Positions 63,770-64,000 of a DNA stretch of 64,000 nucleotides are shown piece by piece (position 1 is the first letter of the stretch; the number at the start of each line of letters is the position of its first letter). This stretch comes from Sphingomonas sp. PL-96. Lineage in GTDB: Bacteria > Pseudomonadota > Alphaproteobacteria > Sphingomonadales > Sphingomonadaceae. The position numbers and the translations under genes are program-made. The DNA lies in the NCBI RefSeq assembly GCF_020707215.1, contig NZ_JAJFET010000004.1, positions 1 to 64,000 on the forward strand, read 5' to 3'. Below the pieces are notes generated by a model that was given only the letters and a program-made list of their open reading frames with translations, had not been told where the DNA came from and searched no databases.

Positions 63770-64000
63770 TCACCCACCCGCGCCGACCAGCGCCAGCAAT
63801 TCGCCCGCCACCTCGTCCCAGTCAGCCACGCCGCCCCGTGCGCCGCGGCCGCGGGCCAAGGCCGCACGGAGCGCCCGCTCGGCACTCGCCGGCTGCTCCG
63901 GATCATAGCCGAGGGCGCCCGGCACCGCTGCCACCGCGAAGTCGGGACCGACCACCGGCAGGCCGCAATAGCGGTATTGCAGATTTTTCAGGCTCGACTC
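63770..64000 (-). CDS. Glycosyltransferase, C-terminal end (partial)
   Basis: Only the last 76 residues lie in the window; the start is beyond the right edge. SSLKNLQYRYCGLPVVGPDF followed by an Ala/Arg-rich C-terminal helix resembles the end of GT4/GumK-type glycosyltransferases, where a K-x-x-x-Y-x-x-x-GLPVV segment contacts the nucleotide sugar. With the methyltransferase and sulfotransferase remnant it suggests an exopolysaccharide or surface-glycan locus continuing to the right. Confidence 0.6.
   Translation of the reverse strand, partial: ESSLKNLQYRYCGLPVVGPDFAVAAVPGALGYDPEQPASAERALRAALARGRGARGGVADWDEVAGELLALVGAGG

Overview
The window is high-GC chromosomal DNA that looks like a sphingomonad (Alphaproteobacteria, Sphingomonas type). 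The evidence is a TonB-dependent receptor, a split glycine decarboxylase (gcvPA/gcvPB), a Caulobacter-type cpaABCDE-tadBC pilus operon, DUF4893 and DUF2171 proteins, and intergenic palindromes of a kind I associate with sphingomonads. Genus assignment is inference. About 60 protein genes, two tRNAs, one tandem riboswitch, two repeat families and three gene remnants can be supported. I see no transposase, rRNA or CRISPR array.

Layout. 1-6.9 kb: an L,D-transpeptidase, then a phosphorus-acquisition cluster (TonB receptor, PhoD-type phosphatase, beta-propeller phytase) with Pho-box-like direct repeats upstream of each gene. 7-14.4 kb: small-molecule metabolism (two SDRs, AraC and LysR regulators, an MFS exporter coupled to a decarboxylase-like amidohydrolase, a Gfo/Idh/MocA protein). 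14.7-19.5 kb: an accessory-looking stretch between tRNA-Ser(CGA) and tRNA-Ala(CGC) and just beyond, holding several very small hydrophilic or secreted proteins, a Gly/Arg/Asp/Tyr repeat protein, and remnants of an EAL-domain gene and a tyrosine recombinase. 19.6-33.3 kb: mixed housekeeping and metabolism (ypfJ-greB-yaiI, patatin plus 3-hydroxybutyrate dehydrogenase, rplY-pth, ychF, nucleotide pyrophosphatase). 33.4-38.5 kb: the gcvT-gcvH-gcvPA-gcvPB operon read leftward behind a tandem glycine riboswitch. 39.5-41.9 kb: ispH-thrB-rnhA. 44-51 kb: the Tad/Cpa pilus operon, which lacks cpaF and a pilin gene. 52-58.3 kb: ppdK and glyQ-glyS; GlyS carries an apparent insertion of about 100 residues. 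58.3-64 kb: DUF3857 and TraB proteins, a decayed sulfotransferase, a methyltransferase, a small RTX protein and the end of a glycosyltransferase, suggesting the edge of a surface-polysaccharide locus.

Two regulatory themes stand out. First, Pho-box-like 11-bp repeats mark the phosphate cluster. Second, seven sites resembling the alphaproteobacterial general-stress sigma factor (EcfG) promoter, GGAAC-N16/17-CGTT, precede small secreted, membrane or disordered proteins scattered from 16 to 51 kb. Two of these match exactly. This suggests that many of the unrecognised small genes belong to the general stress response.
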